From positions 1 to 61,887 of the forward strand of contig CAMNAO010000006.1 of NCBI GenBank assembly GCA_946531435.1: DNA of 61,887 nucleotides, written 5' to 3'. The notes under the pieces are model-generated. The model made no database searches and was not told the DNA's origin. It saw only the letters and a list, made by a program, of their open reading frames with translations. This DNA is from an uncultured Clostridia bacterium. Its GTDB lineage: Bacteria; Bacillota; Clostridia; Oscillospirales; Oscillospiraceae. The translations under genes were made by a program, and so were the position numbers. Of the stretch, positions 45,012 to 55,244 are shown piece by piece (position 1 is the first letter of the stretch; each line of letters begins with the position of its first letter).

Positions 45012-45551
45012 TCAGCTCTCCAGCTGGCGTCCCAGGAAGCCGGAGACCGTCTGGGCCAGCTTGTACTCCGCATCCCCCAGAGGAAGTTCGCCCTCGGTAA
45101 AGAACAGAACGCAGCCCATGAGGTCCCCCTCGGTCAGGATCGGGGCCGCCACCGCCAAATCATAGCGGTTCTCCTCCTCCACCACCGGAAGGGCCCTGTC
45201 CCCCCGGTGGCGCTGGTAGATCTGCCGCCCCTCCATGATCTCCTGAAGGGCGCTGCTGATCCGTTTCTCCATGAGCTCCCTGCGGGGCACGCCGAAAACG
45301 GAAATGATGCTGTCCCGGTCCGCGATGGCAGTGGGGCAGCCTGTGGTTTTATACATGGTCTCGCAGAGCTGTGCGGCGTATTCCCCCAACTCCCCCATGG
45401 GGGAGTATTTTTTGAATATGACCTCGCCGTCCCGCTCCGTGTAGATCTCCAGCGGGTCACCCTCGCGGATGCGCATGGTGCGGCGGATCTCCTTGGGAAT
45501 GACCACGCGGCCCAGGTCGTCGATGCGGCGTACGATGCCGGTTGCTTTCAT
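45012..45551 (-). CDS. spoVT: Stage V sporulation protein T (AbrB family)
   Basis: A 179-aa regulator with an N-terminal AbrB swapped-hairpin DNA-binding domain (TGIVRRIDDLGRVVIPKEIRR) and a C-terminal GAF-like domain. In Bacillus SpoVT tunes sigma-G genes in the forespore, including spore-coat and small acid-soluble protein genes, of which one lies at 55821. GGAGGA precedes the ATG. An inverted repeat TACTATC/GATAGTA (45571-45594) sits just upstream and may be an autoregulatory site. Confidence 0.93.
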   Translation of the reverse strand: MKATGIVRRIDDLGRVVIPKEIRRTMRIREGDPLEIYTERDGEVIFKKYSPMGELGEYAAQLCETMYKTTGCPTAIADRDSIISVFGVPRRELMEKRISSALQEIMEGRQIYQRHRGDRALPVVEEENRYDLAVAAPILTEGDLMGCVLFFTEGELPLGDAEYKLAQTVSGFLGRQLES

Positions 45552-45738
45552 ATGAAAAATCCTCCTCGGTTACTATCAAATGACTTCGATAGTATTTGCA
45601 GGAGGATTTCTGTTATGCGCGGTATGTGCCGCACTCTCAATCAGGGTCCGGGGTCCTTGCAAGGATGCCGGAAAACAGATTTCATTCCCTGAAACAGCAG
45701 CTTTTACCAAAAGCCCTATCCGGATTTTTCCGTATTCC

Positions 45739-45767
45739 TTGAGCAAAGGGTACGGGACTGCTATAAT
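45739..45767 (+). promoter_or_regulatory. Promoter of the GH28 gene
   Basis: TTGAGC (45739-45744), a 17-bp spacer and a consensus TATAAT (45762-45767), 56 bp before the start codon. Confidence 0.75.
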
Positions 45768-45823
45768 ATAAGGAAGAGACGCAGGATCCGATAGGGAGTT
45801 TCCGCAAAAAGAAGGAGAAAAAA

Positions 45824-47149
45824 ATGAACTATATCATCTCTGATTTTGGCGCGATGGGAGACGGAAAAACGCTGAATACCGCCGCCATTCAGGCTGCCAT
45901 TGACGCCTGTACCTCATCCGGAGGCGGCCGGGTGATCATTCCCGCCGGGGAATATCTTTCCGGCACGATCTGCCTCAAATCCAACGTGGATCTTCATCTG
46001 GAATCCGGCGCCCGGCTGATTTCCAGCCTTGACCCGCGGGATATGCCTGACCTTATGGGCGGCTTTGAAGATGATAACCGGGATACGGGATGGGAAGGCG
46101 GTTGCTTTTTGCTGGCAAGACATGCCGAGAATGTGACGATCTCCGGCACCGGACGGATCGACGGCCGGGGCAGAGAGGTTTTCTACGAGGATGACGCCGA
46201 TGACGGCAGCCATGAAAGTCCCTTGAAGGTCCGGGGCTTTCGTCCGCGCATGAGCTTTCTGGAGGACGTTCGGAATCTGACCGTAAAGGACGTGACCTTC
46301 TGCGACGCGGCGTTCTGGACCCTGCACATGGCGGGCTGCCGGGACGTGCTGATCGAAGGAATCCGCATCGAAAACAACGAGCGGGGGCCCAACAACGACG
46401 GCATCGATCCCGATTGCTGTCAGAACGTGATCATTCGGGGCTGCATCATCCGCTGCGCCGACGACGCCATTGTGCTCAAAACCACGGCGCCGATGACAAA
46501 AAAATACGGTCCCTGCTCCAACATTCTGATTGCAAACTGCATTCTCCGCTCCCATTCCTCCGCGCTGAAAATCGGGACGGAAACCTGGGGCGACATCCAT
46601 CATGTGACCATGAGCGACTGCATTCTGGAGGACTGCACCCGAGGGATCGGCATCTGGTCCCGGGACGGGGGGCGGATCCACGATATCATGATCCATCATG
46701 TTTCGGGGAATACGCGAAGATACCGAGACCGAGCCAAGCAGGATTCAGAGGTCGTCGTGTGGTGGGGCAAGGGCGAGGCCGTCTTCCTCTCCGCCACGAA
46801 GCGGGCTGGGGTCCGGCGCAGGCCGGGGGTGATCGACACGGTTTTCATGGATCACCTGCGCATCACCTGTGAAGGGGCCCTCATGATCGCAGGGGAGGAA
46901 GATTCCCCCATCCGGGATATCAGTATCCGGGACTCTGACTTTTTGTGGAAAAAGCAGGGCTCCCTGCTGCCGGACTGTCTGGATGAGCAGCCCTCCGTCC
47001 GGGGCGTTTATCCCTATGAGGTCCCCATGGCCTACGTCCGTTACGGGGAAGGGATCTCCCTTCGGGATCGGGTCCGCTATCGTATCGACGCTTCCATGAA
47101 GGGGCATATCCGGGAGGAGCTGATCTTTGAAGGCTTCCCCGAGGAATAG
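45824..47149 (+). CDS. Glycoside hydrolase family 28 (polygalacturonase-like)
   Basis: A 441-aa right-handed beta-helix protein with no signal peptide, so a cytoplasmic exo-acting enzyme on imported oligosaccharides is likely. FGAMGDGKTLNTAAIQAAID is the classic N-terminus. Catalytic-site motifs are NNDGIDPD, CADDAIVLKT and, replacing the usual GHG region, SSALKIGTET. GH28 members act on pectin fragments and rhamnogalacturonan. GAAGGAG precedes the ATG. It has its own promoter, and no transporter is beside it. Confidence 0.88.
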   Translation: MNYIISDFGAMGDGKTLNTAAIQAAIDACTSSGGGRVIIPAGEYLSGTICLKSNVDLHLESGARLISSLDPRDMPDLMGGFEDDNRDTGWEGGCFLLARHAENVTISGTGRIDGRGREVFYEDDADDGSHESPLKVRGFRPRMSFLEDVRNLTVKDVTFCDAAFWTLHMAGCRDVLIEGIRIENNERGPNNDGIDPDCCQNVIIRGCIIRCADDAIVLKTTAPMTKKYGPCSNILIANCILRSHSSALKIGTETWGDIHHVTMSDCILEDCTRGIGIWSRDGGRIHDIMIHHVSGNTRRYRDRAKQDSEVVVWWGKGEAVFLSATKRAGVRRRPGVIDTVFMDHLRITCEGALMIAGEEDSPIRDISIRDSDFLWKKQGSLLPDCLDEQPSVRGVYPYEVPMAYVRYGEGISLRDRVRYRIDASMKGHIREELIFEGFPEE

Positions 47150-47301
47150 AAAGGGTCCCAAAGCGGCGGCAGGCAGCCAAAGCACAGCTTCTCTATCGTG
47201 ATAGCGTATAATGCCCGCAACGCACAACGCGGTCGAATGATTATGCCCAATGGTAGACGCCTTGATGCCTGTCATCAACGATTGAAACCGGACGAGCTTT
47301 G

Positions 47302-47538
47302 TTAGCTTTGCCCACCCTTTACGATCTCATCCCGCAGCTCCTGGTGCTGTTGTTCCAGCACTTTCCACTGCCGGTCCAGCTCTTTGAAATCCTGATAGGC
47401 CTCCTTCATCTCATCAGAGTCATAGGGAACGCCCCGCTCCACCAGTTCCTTGAGTTTGGCCCGCGCAGCCTCCAAATCCACGCCCATGCTGTAGAGCCGC
47501 GCCGCCGAGGCGAGCAGCAAATCTTTTCTGTAATCCAT
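47302..47538 (-). CDS. Small helical hypothetical protein
   Basis: A 78-aa charged, all-helical protein with a heptad-like C-terminal half (ELDRQWKVLEQQHQELRDEI) and no recognisable family. It is divergent from an XRE regulator gene 111 bp away, with an inverted repeat in the shared control region. The ribosome site GGGGA is modest. It may be the partner or target of that regulator. Confidence 0.6.
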   Translation of the reverse strand: MDYRKDLLLASAARLYSMGVDLEAARAKLKELVERGVPYDSDEMKEAYQDFKELDRQWKVLEQQHQELRDEIVKGGQS

Positions 47539-47561
47539 ACCATCGTCCCCATTTCAGATTT

Positions 47562-47600
47562 GGGCTATGTACAGCCTAAATAGTAGCATGGATAGCCCAC
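47562..47600. promoter_or_regulatory. Inverted repeat between the divergent small gene and XRE gene
   Basis: A perfect 8-bp inverted repeat TGGGCTAT (47562-47569) and ATAGCCCA (47593-47600), centred between two divergent genes. This is the expected layout for an operator of the XRE protein. Confidence 0.5.
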
Positions 47601-47649
47601 TTTTGCAAGTCGGATTCTATATGCTTGCGAGAGAAAGGGCGGCGATGAT

Positions 47650-47892
47650 ATGGATACGATTACGGTCATTAAGAACCGAATCCTGCAGCTCTGCGCAGAA
47701 CGAAATATTTCCATCAACAAGCTTGCGACAATGTGTGCCCTGCCCCCATCATCCGTAAAGAACATCCTTTACGGCAGGAGCACAGACCCCAAAATCCTGA
47801 CAATAAAAAAGATCTGCGATGGTCTGGATATCACCCTTGCAGAATTTTTCTCCACCCCGGAGTTTGATGCATTGGAGCAGGAGATCAAATAA
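47650..47892 (+). CDS. XRE-family helix-turn-helix regulator
   Basis: An 80-aa single-domain DNA-binding protein. The helix-turn-helix spans about residues 18-60 (ISINKLATMCALPPSSVKNI, then DPKILTIKKICDGL). It ends shortly after with an acidic tail and no second domain. It probably represses itself and the divergent small gene through the inverted repeat at 47562-47600. A terminator follows at 47958. Confidence 0.88.
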   Translation: MDTITVIKNRILQLCAERNISINKLATMCALPPSSVKNILYGRSTDPKILTIKKICDGLDITLAEFFSTPEFDALEQEIK

Positions 47893-47957
47893 GAATCTCC
47901 CTCATACGCTCTATTTGGTTACCATTTGTCAGTTGATTATAATCATAGCAGCATTAC

Positions 47958-48000
47958 GACGCAACGCCCGGGGCAAACCCGGACGTTGCGTCATCTTTAA
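47958..48000 (+). terminator. Intrinsic terminator after the XRE gene
   Basis: Stem GACGCAACG/CGTTGCGTC (47958-47992) with an inner CCCGG/CCCGG segment, followed by ATCTTTAATT. From here to 48208 I see no gene. Confidence 0.65.
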
Positions 48001-48208
48001 TTATACAGTTAATAGATATTTCCCCCATCGCCGCCCTCGTTTTTCCGTCCGTATCCGGTGATAACCATACGCGATCAAGATGCGGTCGTACACCGTCGGG
48101 GCATGACGATCCTTCGGGATTCGAACCCGGTGCCCGCCCAGAGCACAACCATAGTGCAGCTTGGGCAACTGCTGCCTGATACGCGCGCCGGAAAAACTAC
48201 CAACTCTG

Positions 48209-48667
48209 TTATTTCTCGATGAGCTTCACCTTCCAGTTGGTTTCCTGAAGAAGGTTATCCAGTCTTCTGAGCTCCTTGGCCATGGCGTCCACCGACTTCT
48301 GCAGCTGGGCCGCCTTCAGGACGGGCCTCACCCGGATCTCCGTTCCCCTGGCACGGCTCGTGCTCTGCCCCGCCTCGTAGACCAAATCGCGGTAGGCGGA
48401 GAGCTTCAGCATGAGGGCATCCTTCCTGGCGATGATTTCCGTCAGGGTCTGCCCCTCCACCCGACTTCTGCTGTTGGTCAGGTTGATGGCCGCCATCAGT
48501 GTCTCCAGCCGCTCCACGGCGGCGTCCAATTCCTCCAAAAGGGCGGCGGGATCCTCCGCAGGCTCCTCCCCCTCCTGAATCAGAAGATTGCTGCCCAGGC
48601 GGCGACGAAGCTCCTCAATCTTTTTGTTCAAATCCGCCCGCTCCTGCAGCGCCTCTGCCAGCTTCAT
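48209..48667 (-). CDS. DIP1984-family protein
   Basis: A 152-aa cytoplasmic helical protein. KLAEALQERADLNKKIEELR at the start and INLTNSRSRVEGQTLTEIIARKD in the middle are characteristic of the DIP1984 family, whose function is unknown. ATG 48667 follows GGAGGAAC; 35 in-frame residues upstream have no site. A promoter lies at 48729-48757. Confidence 0.9.
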   Translation of the reverse strand: MKLAEALQERADLNKKIEELRRRLGSNLLIQEGEEPAEDPAALLEELDAAVERLETLMAAINLTNSRSRVEGQTLTEIIARKDALMLKLSAYRDLVYEAGQSTSRARGTEIRVRPVLKAAQLQKSVDAMAKELRRLDNLLQETNWKVKLIEK

Positions 48668-48728
48668 AGATGTTCCTCCCTTTGGCCCTCGGGCCTCTCT
48701 TTTGCCGAGGATACCCTTCAGCTTTTCC

Positions 48729-48757
48729 AGTATATCCGATAGCGAAACGGAAATCAA
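48729..48757 (-). promoter_or_regulatory. Promoter of the DIP1984 gene
   Basis: On the minus strand, TTGATT (48752-48757), a 17-bp spacer and TATACT (48729-48734), about 60 bp before the start codon. Confidence 0.65.
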
Positions 48758-48853
48758 CCGAGAGGGGCCCACGAGGCCATCCCCGGGAAAGAAAAATCTG
48801 GCTTTTTCTTCCCATCTAAGCTACAATAAAAAAAACCGGAGAGGGAGACAGCT

Positions 48854-50230
<1,377 letters not shown>

Positions 50231-50258
50231 AATGCCGGCTTTTTACACTGGGGCTTCG

Positions 50259-50288
50259 TTGACAGCAAAGCCGCCTCAGTAGTATAAT
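50259..50288 (+). promoter_or_regulatory. Promoter of the FMN-dependent oxidoreductase gene
   Basis: Consensus TTGACA (50259-50264), an 18-bp spacer and consensus TATAAT (50283-50288), one of the strongest promoter matches in the window. Confidence 0.85.
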
Positions 50289-50321
50289 ACATGTATCAAA
50301 TAATAATACGGAGGTCATCCC

Positions 50322-51245
50322 ATGCCCAACGATCTTACTCTGGAAGCCCTGATTGAGCGGAACACCGGCAATTCCGACAAGCTCACCCGCCGCTATAACG
50401 ACTCCCTTGCCATCGAAATGCGCATCATCGACTCCACCCTCGCCTCTACCGAGGCGGATTTCCTCGGCCATACGCTGAAGACGCCCATTATGCTGGGCAA
50501 CTTCGGCGGCTATAATCTCATGGGCGAAAACGCCCTGGTAAAGGAGGCGGAGGCCGCCCGGGACTTCGGCACCGTGATGTGGGTCAATGAGCACACCGAA
50601 CCGGAAGAAATCGCCGCCTGCAACGAGCTGGGGACCCAGCTGGTTATGGTCATCAAGCCCTACCGCGACGTGGACCTCTTCATCAAGAAGGCTCTCGACG
50701 CCGAGAAGCTTGGCGTCATCGCCATCGCCTCCGATATCGACCACGCCTACAACCGCTCTGGTGAGATGGACGGCCGCCCCGGCAGCGAGTTCGGCCCCCG
50801 CTCCAGCGAAGATCTCCGCAAGATCGTGGCCGCGCTGCATGTGCCCTTTATCGCCAAGGGCGTACTCAGCGTTCACGACGCCGTCGCCTGCAAGGAGGCG
50901 GGCTGCGCCGCCATCCTCCTCAGCCACCACCACAACATTATGGACTACTCCGTGCCCCCGCTGAAGATCCTGCCCCAAGTGCGGGCGGCGGTGGGCCCCG
51001 ATTACCAGGTCATCGTGGACTGCGGCATCGACACCGGCGCCGACGCCTTCAAGGCCGTGGCCCTGGGCGCAAGCAGCGTCTGCACCGCCCGCGCGGTAAT
51101 GGTGGTCCTGAAGAAGAACGGCAGAGACGGCGTCTTTGACCTTCTCAAGAAGAACACCGGCGAGCTAAGGCACTTCATGAACCGCACAGGCTCCAAAGAT
51201 CTGAAGCACATCGACCCCAGCGTCATTCATCCGATGAATCTCTAA
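50322..51245 (+). CDS. FMN-dependent alpha-hydroxy-acid oxidase-type protein
   Basis: A 307-aa TIM-barrel flavoprotein related to lactate and glycolate oxidases and type 2 IPP isomerase. KTPIMLGNFGGYN, HVPFIAKGVLSVHDAVACKEAG and VIVDCGIDTGADAFKAVALGA are the FMN-binding strands. The catalytic His normally found in the family loop may correspond to LLSHHHN. It is about 50 residues shorter than lactate oxidase. GGAGG precedes the ATG. In an anaerobe it may pass electrons to something other than oxygen. Substrate unknown. Confidence 0.82.
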   Translation: MPNDLTLEALIERNTGNSDKLTRRYNDSLAIEMRIIDSTLASTEADFLGHTLKTPIMLGNFGGYNLMGENALVKEAEAARDFGTVMWVNEHTEPEEIAACNELGTQLVMVIKPYRDVDLFIKKALDAEKLGVIAIASDIDHAYNRSGEMDGRPGSEFGPRSSEDLRKIVAALHVPFIAKGVLSVHDAVACKEAGCAAILLSHHHNIMDYSVPPLKILPQVRAAVGPDYQVIVDCGIDTGADAFKAVALGASSVCTARAVMVVLKKNGRDGVFDLLKKNTGELRHFMNRTGSKDLKHIDPSVIHPMNL

Positions 51246-51288
51246 GAATCGAACCGAAACGGGCCTGTTGCCAAATGCAGAAATCCTG

Positions 51289-51410
51289 TCATTCCGAGAT
51301 CAGCGCCGCGGCGCTGGTCTCGGGAATCCGTTCTCTCGTCCCCTTTTTCAAGAGGGAATAGACGGGGATGCGGATTGTCACGGCCCCTCTGGGGCCTCGC
51401 AATGACGGTG
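51289..51410. repeat. Dispersed repeat with GTCATTCCGAG and CCTCGCAATGAC ends
   Basis: The 418-bp gap between the FMN-enzyme gene and nifJ has no gene up to the nifJ promoter. GTCATTCCGAG (51289) and the palindrome CAGCGCCGCGGCGCTG are followed by GGGAATCCG, then GGATTGTCACGGC and CCTCGCAATGAC (51397-51408). These are the same building blocks as at 26126-26220. Confidence 0.6.
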
Positions 51411-51516
51411 CAAGGCATTTTGCAGCACGCCCGTCGGCGCTCCTTGAAGGCGTCTTTGGCGCCGCTCACGAGGAATGTGGGCCGGTCCGCCCGGATCCCG
51501 CCGCGTTCTTCCATCT

Positions 51517-51545
51517 CCGGCAGAGATTGCCGGGGATTTTTTGTT
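51517..51545 (+). terminator. Intrinsic terminator upstream of the nifJ promoter
   Basis: Stem CCGGCA/TGCCGG (51517-51533) followed by GGATTTTTTG. It isolates nifJ from upstream transcription. Confidence 0.7.
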
Positions 51546-51563
51546 TTTCTGACGGATTACTTG

Positions 51564-51592
51564 TTTACAGCCATGAAAATAGATGCTATAAT
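51564..51592 (+). promoter_or_regulatory. Promoter of nifJ
   Basis: TTTACA (51564-51569), a 17-bp spacer and consensus TATAAT (51587-51592), 71 bp before the start codon. Confidence 0.8.
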
Positions 51593-51663
51593 GACTAACT
51601 AGATGAAGCCGTCAACCGGTTTCATTGAATGGTTTACAATTTTATTTTAAGGGAGACTGAAAC

Positions 51664-54600
51664 ATGGCACGAAAGTTCAAATCCATGGACGGCAACAACG
51701 CCGCGGCCTATGTGTCGTATGCGTTTACCGAGGTAGCCGCAATCTACCCCATCACTCCGTCCAGCCCCATGGCCGACTATGTTGACCAGTGGGCAGCCAA
51801 CGGTCAGAAGAACATCTTCGGCACCACCGTCAAGGTGCAGGAGATGCAGGCTGAGAGCGGCGCCGCCGGTGCTGTCCACGGCTCGCTGAATGCGGGCGCG
51901 CTGACCACCACCTACACCGCTTCCCAGGGCCTTCTGCTGATGATCCCCAATATGTACAAGATCGCAGGCGAGCTGCTGCCCGGTGTGTTCCACGTATCCG
52001 CCCGGTCCGTGGCAACCCACGCCCTGAACATCTTCGGCGATCACAGTGACGTCTACGCCTGCCGTCAGACCGGCTTTGCCATGCTGGCGGAGACCAACGT
52101 GCAGGAGATCATGGATCTTGGCGCTGTGGCCCACCTGGCCGCCATCAAGAGCCGTGTTCCCTTCCTGAACTTCTTTGACGGATTCCGTACCTCTCACGAG
52201 ATCCAGAAGGTCGCCATCTGGGATTATGACGATCTGAAGGAAATGGTGGATATGGACGCCGTGGCCGCCTTCCGCGCCCGCGCCCTGAATCCCGAGCATC
52301 CCACCATGCGCGGCTCCCACGAGAATGGCGACATTTTCTTCCAGAACCGCGAGGCCTCCAACAAGTACTATGAGGCTGTCCCCGGCGTTGTCGAGGAGTA
52401 CATGGACAAGGTCAACGCCAAGCTCGGCACCAACTACAAGCTCTTCAACTACTACGGCGCCCCCGATGCTGACCGCGTCATCATCGCCATGGGCTCCATC
52501 TGCGACGTGGCCGAGGAGGTCATCGACTATCTGACCAATCAGGGTGAGAAGGTCGGCCTTGTCAAGGTCCGCCTCTATCGTCCCTTCCGCGCCGACAAGC
52601 TGGTGGAGGCCATTCCCGCCACCGCCAAGAAGATCGCCGTGCTGGACCGCACCAAGGAGCCCGGCAGCCAGGGCGAGCCTCTCTTCATGGACGTTGTCAC
52701 CGCGCTGGCCACCCAGGGCCGCAGCCTCCAGGTTATCGGCGGCCGCTACGGCCTCGGCAGCAAGGATACGCCTCCCTCCTCCATCTTCGCCGTGTATGAT
52801 GAGCTGAAGAAGGATGCTCCCAAGGCCCAGTTCACCATCGGCATCGTGGACGACGTCACCGGCCTCTCCCTCCCCGAGAAGAGCCGCGAGGAGACCCCCA
52901 ACACCGCCGTGGAAGGCACCATCGAGTGCAAGTTCTGGGGCATCGGCGGCGACGGCACCGTCGGCGCCAACAAGAACTCCACCAAGATCATCGGTGACCA
53001 CACCGACAAGTACATCCAGTCTTACTTCCAGTATGACTCCAAGAAGACCGGCGGCGTCACCATCAGCCATCTGCGCTTCGGTGACAAGCCCATCCGCAGC
53101 CCCTATTACATCAACAAGGCGGACTTCGTGGCCTGCCACACCCCCGCCTATGTGACCAAGGGCTTCAAGATGGTTCAGGACGTCAAGCCCGGCGGCGTGT
53201 TCATGATCAACTGCCAGTGGGATTTCGATGAGCTGAGCCATCACCTGGATGCCGATGCCAAGCGTTACATCGCCCGCAACAACATCCAGCTCTACACCAT
53301 CAACGCCATTGACCTGGCTCAGAAGGTTGGCATGGGCAAGCGCACCAACACCATCCTGCAGTCCGCGTTCTTCACCCTGGCCGGTGTTCTCCCCCAGGAA
53401 GAGGCCATCAAGTACATGAAGGATGCCGCTGAGCATTCCTACCTGAAGAAGGGCCGCGACGTTGTGGAGAACAACTGGAAGGCCATTGACGCCGGCGCCA
53501 CCGCTTTCGTGAAGCACGAGATCCCCGCCGACTGGCTGAACGCCAAGGACGAGGCCAAGGATGCTGCCCTGGAGGGCGACGCCAAGACCGTCAACATGGT
53601 CAAGAACGTTCTGAATCCCGTGGGCCGTATGGATGGCGATTCCCTGCCCGTCTCCGCCTTTGTGGATTACGCGGACGGCACCTTCCAGCAGGGCGCTTCC
53701 GCCTATGAGAAGCGCGGTGTTGCCACTCTGATGCCCGTGTGGAATCCCACCACCTGCGCCCAGTGCAACCAGTGCGCCTATGTCTGCCCCCACGCCACCA
53801 TCCGTCCCTACGCCCTCAATGAGGAAGAGGCGGCCAAGGCTCCCGCGCAGACCAAGATGGTCCCCCACAAGCTGACCAAGGGCAAGTATCAGTATGCGCT
53901 GGCCCTCAGCCCCATGGACTGCATGGGCTGCGGCGTCTGCATCACTGTCTGCCCCACCAAGTCTCTCACCGTCACCTCTCAGGAGAGCCAGCTCGCGGAG
54001 CAGCCCGTCTTCGACTACATGGTGAAGAATGTCACCGTGAAGCCCGACGTGGCCAAGAACAACACCGTCATCGGCTCCCAGTACCTGAAGCCCTATCTGG
54101 AGTTCTCCGGCTCCTGCGCCGGCTGCGCCGAGACCAGCTATGCCCGTCTCGTCACCCAGCTTTACGGTGATCACATGGTGATCTCCAACGCCACCGGATG
54201 CTCCTCCATCTGGGGCGGCCCCGCTGCCACCTCCCCCTACTGCAAGGACGAGAATGGCAAGGGTCCCGCCTGGGCCAACAGCCTCTTTGAGGACAACGCG
54301 GAGCACGGCTTCGGCATCTATCTGGGCCACAAGTACATCCGCGACGGTCTCATTGAGAACGTGAAGAAGCTGGCCGAGGGCGAAGGCGCTGTTGCCGACG
54401 CCGCCAAGGCCTTCCTCGACACCAAGGACGACAGCACCGCCAACACCGCCGCGGCGGAAGCCCTCGTGGCTGCCCTGGAGGCGGCTCCCGAGAAGGGCGA
54501 CGAGGCCAAGGTCATTCTGGAGAAGAAGGATTACCTGGGCAAGAAGTCCGTCTGGATCTTCGGCGGCGACGGCTGGGCCTATGACATCGGCTTCGGCGGC

Positions 54601-55191
54601 CTGGATCACGTCCTGGCTTCCGGCGAGGATGTGAACGTCTTCGTCTTCAACACCGAGGTTTATTCCAACACCGGCGGACAGGCCTCCAAGGCCTCCAACA
54701 TCGGCCAGGTCGCTCAGTTCGCGGCTGCCGGTAAGGAGATCAAGTCCAAGAGCCTGGCCGAGATCGCCATGAGCTATGGCTACGTCTATGTGGCCCAGGT
54801 GGCCATGGGCGCCAACATGAAGCAGACCCTGGACGCCATCCGCGAGGCCGAGGCCTATCATGGTCCCTCCCTCATCATCGGCTACAGCCCCTGCGAGATG
54901 CACAGCATCAAGGGCGGCATGATGAACTGCCAGACCGAGATGAAGAAGGCTGTGGAGTGCGGTTATTGGAACCTGTTCCGCTTCAATCCCGACAAGGAGA
55001 AGCCCTTCACCCTGGACAGCAAGGATCCCAAGGACGGCTATCAGGACTTCCTCAAGAACGAGGCCCGTTATGCCCGCCTGGTCACCGAGTTCCCGGAGAG
55101 AGCTTCCACCCTCTTCGTCAAGAACGAGGAAGCCGCCAAGGAGCGCTATCAGCACCTGCAGCGTCTGAAGAACCTCTACGACGAGGCCTGA
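51664..55191 (+). CDS. nifJ: Pyruvate:ferredoxin (flavodoxin) oxidoreductase
   Basis: The 1175-aa single-chain enzyme oxidises pyruvate to acetyl-CoA and CO2 with reduction of ferredoxin, central to fermentation. Domains run in the usual order: TPP pyrimidine domain (FTEVAAIYPITPSSPMAD), CoA domain, EKR domain, a two-cluster ferredoxin domain (CAQCNQCAYVCP near residue 698 and CMGCGVCITVCP near 754), a proximal cluster region (SGSCAGCAETSYARL) and the TPP pyrophosphate domain (GDGWAYDIGFGG, NTGGQASKAS). AAGGGAGA precedes the ATG. Codon use is strongly biased to C/G-ending preferred codons, consistent with high expression. Confidence 0.97.
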   Translation: MARKFKSMDGNNAAAYVSYAFTEVAAIYPITPSSPMADYVDQWAANGQKNIFGTTVKVQEMQAESGAAGAVHGSLNAGALTTTYTASQGLLLMIPNMYKIAGELLPGVFHVSARSVATHALNIFGDHSDVYACRQTGFAMLAETNVQEIMDLGAVAHLAAIKSRVPFLNFFDGFRTSHEIQKVAIWDYDDLKEMVDMDAVAAFRARALNPEHPTMRGSHENGDIFFQNREASNKYYEAVPGVVEEYMDKVNAKLGTNYKLFNYYGAPDADRVIIAMGSICDVAEEVIDYLTNQGEKVGLVKVRLYRPFRADKLVEAIPATAKKIAVLDRTKEPGSQGEPLFMDVVTALATQGRSLQVIGGRYGLGSKDTPPSSIFAVYDELKKDAPKAQFTIGIVDDVTGLSLPEKSREETPNTAVEGTIECKFWGIGGDGTVGANKNSTKIIGDHTDKYIQSYFQYDSKKTGGVTISHLRFGDKPIRSPYYINKADFVACHTPAYVTKGFKMVQDVKPGGVFMINCQWDFDELSHHLDADAKRYIARNNIQLYTINAIDLAQKVGMGKRTNTILQSAFFTLAGVLPQEEAIKYMKDAAEHSYLKKGRDVVENNWKAIDAGATAFVKHEIPADWLNAKDEAKDAALEGDAKTVNMVKNVLNPVGRMDGDSLPVSAFVDYADGTFQQGASAYEKRGVATLMPVWNPTTCAQCNQCAYVCPHATIRPYALNEEEAAKAPAQTKMVPHKLTKGKYQYALALSPMDCMGCGVCITVCPTKSLTVTSQESQLAEQPVFDYMVKNVTVKPDVAKNNTVIGSQYLKPYLEFSGSCAGCAETSYARLVTQLYGDHMVISNATGCSSIWGGPAATSPYCKDENGKGPAWANSLFEDNAEHGFGIYLGHKYIRDGLIENVKKLAEGEGAVADAAKAFLDTKDDSTANTAAAEALVAALEAAPEKGDEAKVILEKKDYLGKKSVWIFGGDGWAYDIGFGGLDHVLASGEDVNVFVFNTEVYSNTGGQASKASNIGQVAQFAAAGKEIKSKSLAEIAMSYGYVYVAQVAMGANMKQTLDAIREAEAYHGPSLIIGYSPCEMHSIKGGMMNCQTEMKKAVECGYWNLFRFNPDKEKPFTLDSKDPKDGYQDFLKNEARYARLVTEFPERASTLFVKNEEAAKERYQHLQRLKNLYDEA

Positions 55192-55218
55192 AAAACGCAG
55201 TAACAACCAAATCGTCAA

Positions 55219-55244
55219 GGGAGGCCCGACCGGGCCTCCCTTTT
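55219..55244 (+). terminator. Intrinsic terminator after nifJ
   Basis: Stem GGGAGGCCCG/CGGGCCTCCC followed by TTTTCG. The same 20-bp palindrome recurs at 55494-55513, followed by ATTTTCAA. Confidence 0.85.

Noticed and set aside
48100..48180. tRNA-like T arm (GGGTTCGAATCCC on the minus strand)
   Set aside because: No matching acceptor strand, no CCA and no proper anticodon loop (the base at position 33 would be A) could be found. At most a tRNA fragment, so not annotated.
48790..48826. Promoter for fumC
   Set aside because: TACAAT is present about 30 bp before the gene, but no credible -35 element lies at the right distance, so it is not listed.
51242..51514. Minus-strand 90-codon frame after the FMN-enzyme gene
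   Set aside because: It is the translation of the dispersed repeat block, with no ribosome site or family similarity.
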